Origin: Rhizobiales bacterium 64-17
GTDB lineage: Bacteria > Pseudomonadota > Alphaproteobacteria > Rhizobiales > Xanthobacteraceae
Direction of reading: 5' to 3'
Length of the DNA: 64,000 bases
Assembly: GCA_001899285.1 (NCBI GenBank)
Contig: MKWA01000009.1
Location: 1-64,000, forward strand
In this document: one piece after another, positions 63,575 to 64,000 of the stretch
Position numbering within the stretch: the first letter of the stretch is position 1
Layout: each line of letters begins with the position of its first letter
Made by a program: the position numbers and the translations under genes
Notes under the pieces: model-generated
The model's database searches: none
Seen by the model: the letters and a program-made list of their open reading frames with translations, nothing else
Told to the model about the DNA's origin: nothing

Positions 63575-63994
63575 TCAGCGCGACGCCGGCGGAACGCCGA
63601 GCGGATCCTGCCGGTCCTTCGGCAGCGCCCGCACCGATTTCGCCATATCGAGGCAGGTCAGCAGATCGACATAGCTTGCCGGGCCGCCGAGGCTGGAGGC
63701 GCGGACGCAACGCGCCCGATCCGCATCGGGATAGTCGCTCCACTGCTTGTCGAGCGTGTCGCGCGCGCTGGTTTCGTCGTTCTCGCAACTCTGGCTAGTG
63801 CGGCCGGGCGCGACTGCCGCCGCCGCGGCACCACGACAGGCGCTCTGCACGTCGTAGCGCGGCACGGTATCGGCCCGCGCGGCGGCCGCCGGCGGCAGGC
63901 TGACGATCAGGCCGACGCAAATCGCGAGCGTGGCCGAAACGATCCGACGATCAAGGAAAAACGGGATGAAATGACGATAGATCATCGAAGCCAT
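63575..63994 (-). CDS. exported protein of unknown function
   Basis: A 139-residue protein with a signal-like N-terminus (RRIVSATLAICVGLIVSLPPAAAARA), then a short soluble part with four cysteines (QSACRG, QSCEND, RARCVRAS, LLTCLDMA) likely in disulfides, and a CENDE-SARDTLDKQWSDYP stretch that resembles small exported proteins of this order. Start at 63994 or 63985. The frame remains open to the window edge, so an upstream start is not excluded. Confidence 0.55.
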   Translation of the reverse strand: MASMIYRHFIPFFLDRRIVSATLAICVGLIVSLPPAAAARADTVPRYDVQSACRGAAAAAVAPGRTSQSCENDETSARDTLDKQWSDYPDADRARCVRASSLGGPASYVDLLTCLDMAKSVRALPKDRQDPLGVPPASR

Positions 63995-64000
63995 GATCGC

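Overview
The window is GC-rich, densely coded DNA from an alphaproteobacterium, most probably of the order Hyphomicrobiales (Rhizobiales), in the Bradyrhizobium/Rhodopseudomonas/Xanthobacteraceae neighbourhood. The grounds are the protein families (DUF3422, the divergent alphaproteobacterial EF-G-like GTPase, a terminally extended UvrB), a perfect CtrA-type motif (TTAA-N7-TTAAC), and extragenic palindromes of the kind known from Bradyrhizobium and relatives. No rRNA, tRNA, CRISPR array, insertion sequence, integrase or phage gene was found. It reads as chromosome, rich in catabolic and transport functions.

Layout. 0-4.5 kb: divergent MerR regulator and DUF2938 membrane protein, an AHSA1/SRPBCC protein, cyanase, DUF3422 and an exported DUF5666-like protein. 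4.5-9.3 kb: a homoprotocatechuate-type meta-cleavage locus (FAH-family hydrolase, MarR/HpaR-like regulator and an AroE homologue on the minus strand; HpaF isomerase, HpaD-type dioxygenase and a D-2-hydroxyacid dehydrogenase on the plus strand) around a shared promoter region with a perfect 12-bp palindrome. 9.3-18.5 kb: a three-subunit molybdenum hydroxylase, cyclase-family hydrolase, SDR, LLM flavin oxidoreductase, GlcG-like protein, 3-hydroxyisobutyrate-dehydrogenase-like enzyme and DMT exporter. 18.7-31.3 kb: an FAD monooxygenase/cupin pair, then a TetR-controlled cluster of cupin, alpha/beta hydrolase and a complete branched-chain-type ABC importer, followed by VOC protein, a second similar binding protein, DUF1330 and a second cyclase-family hydrolase. 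This looks like uptake and breakdown of an unidentified small organic acid or amide.

31.3-64 kb is more mixed: CreA, EF-G-like GTPase, aspartate aminotransferase, two GT87-type membrane glycosyltransferases, GST, a PQQ-type sugar dehydrogenase, a siderophore uptake operon (TonB receptor, PepSY reductase-like protein, small membrane protein), a DUF1501/DUF1800 pair, an ABC exporter, a YeeE/YedE transporter, several solute-binding proteins, uvrB with a secreted-type nuclease, and an ArsR/AHSA1 autoregulated pair.

The strongest non-coding signals are regulatory. They are a 19-bp perfect palindrome flanked by two more half-sites in front of arsR, a near-perfect MerR/SoxR-type box at the left end, a palindrome lying between -35 and -10 elements beside tetR, the palindrome in the hpa divergent promoter, and the CtrA box upstream of a small two-helix membrane protein. 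Also notable are a probable CTG start codon in the PepSY gene, an EF-G-like GTPase without the catalytic PGH histidine, and a UvrB carrying long extra N- and C-terminal segments. Nothing here is proven to be a new system; the 20.6-31.3 kb catabolic/transport cluster is the best candidate for undescribed metabolism.
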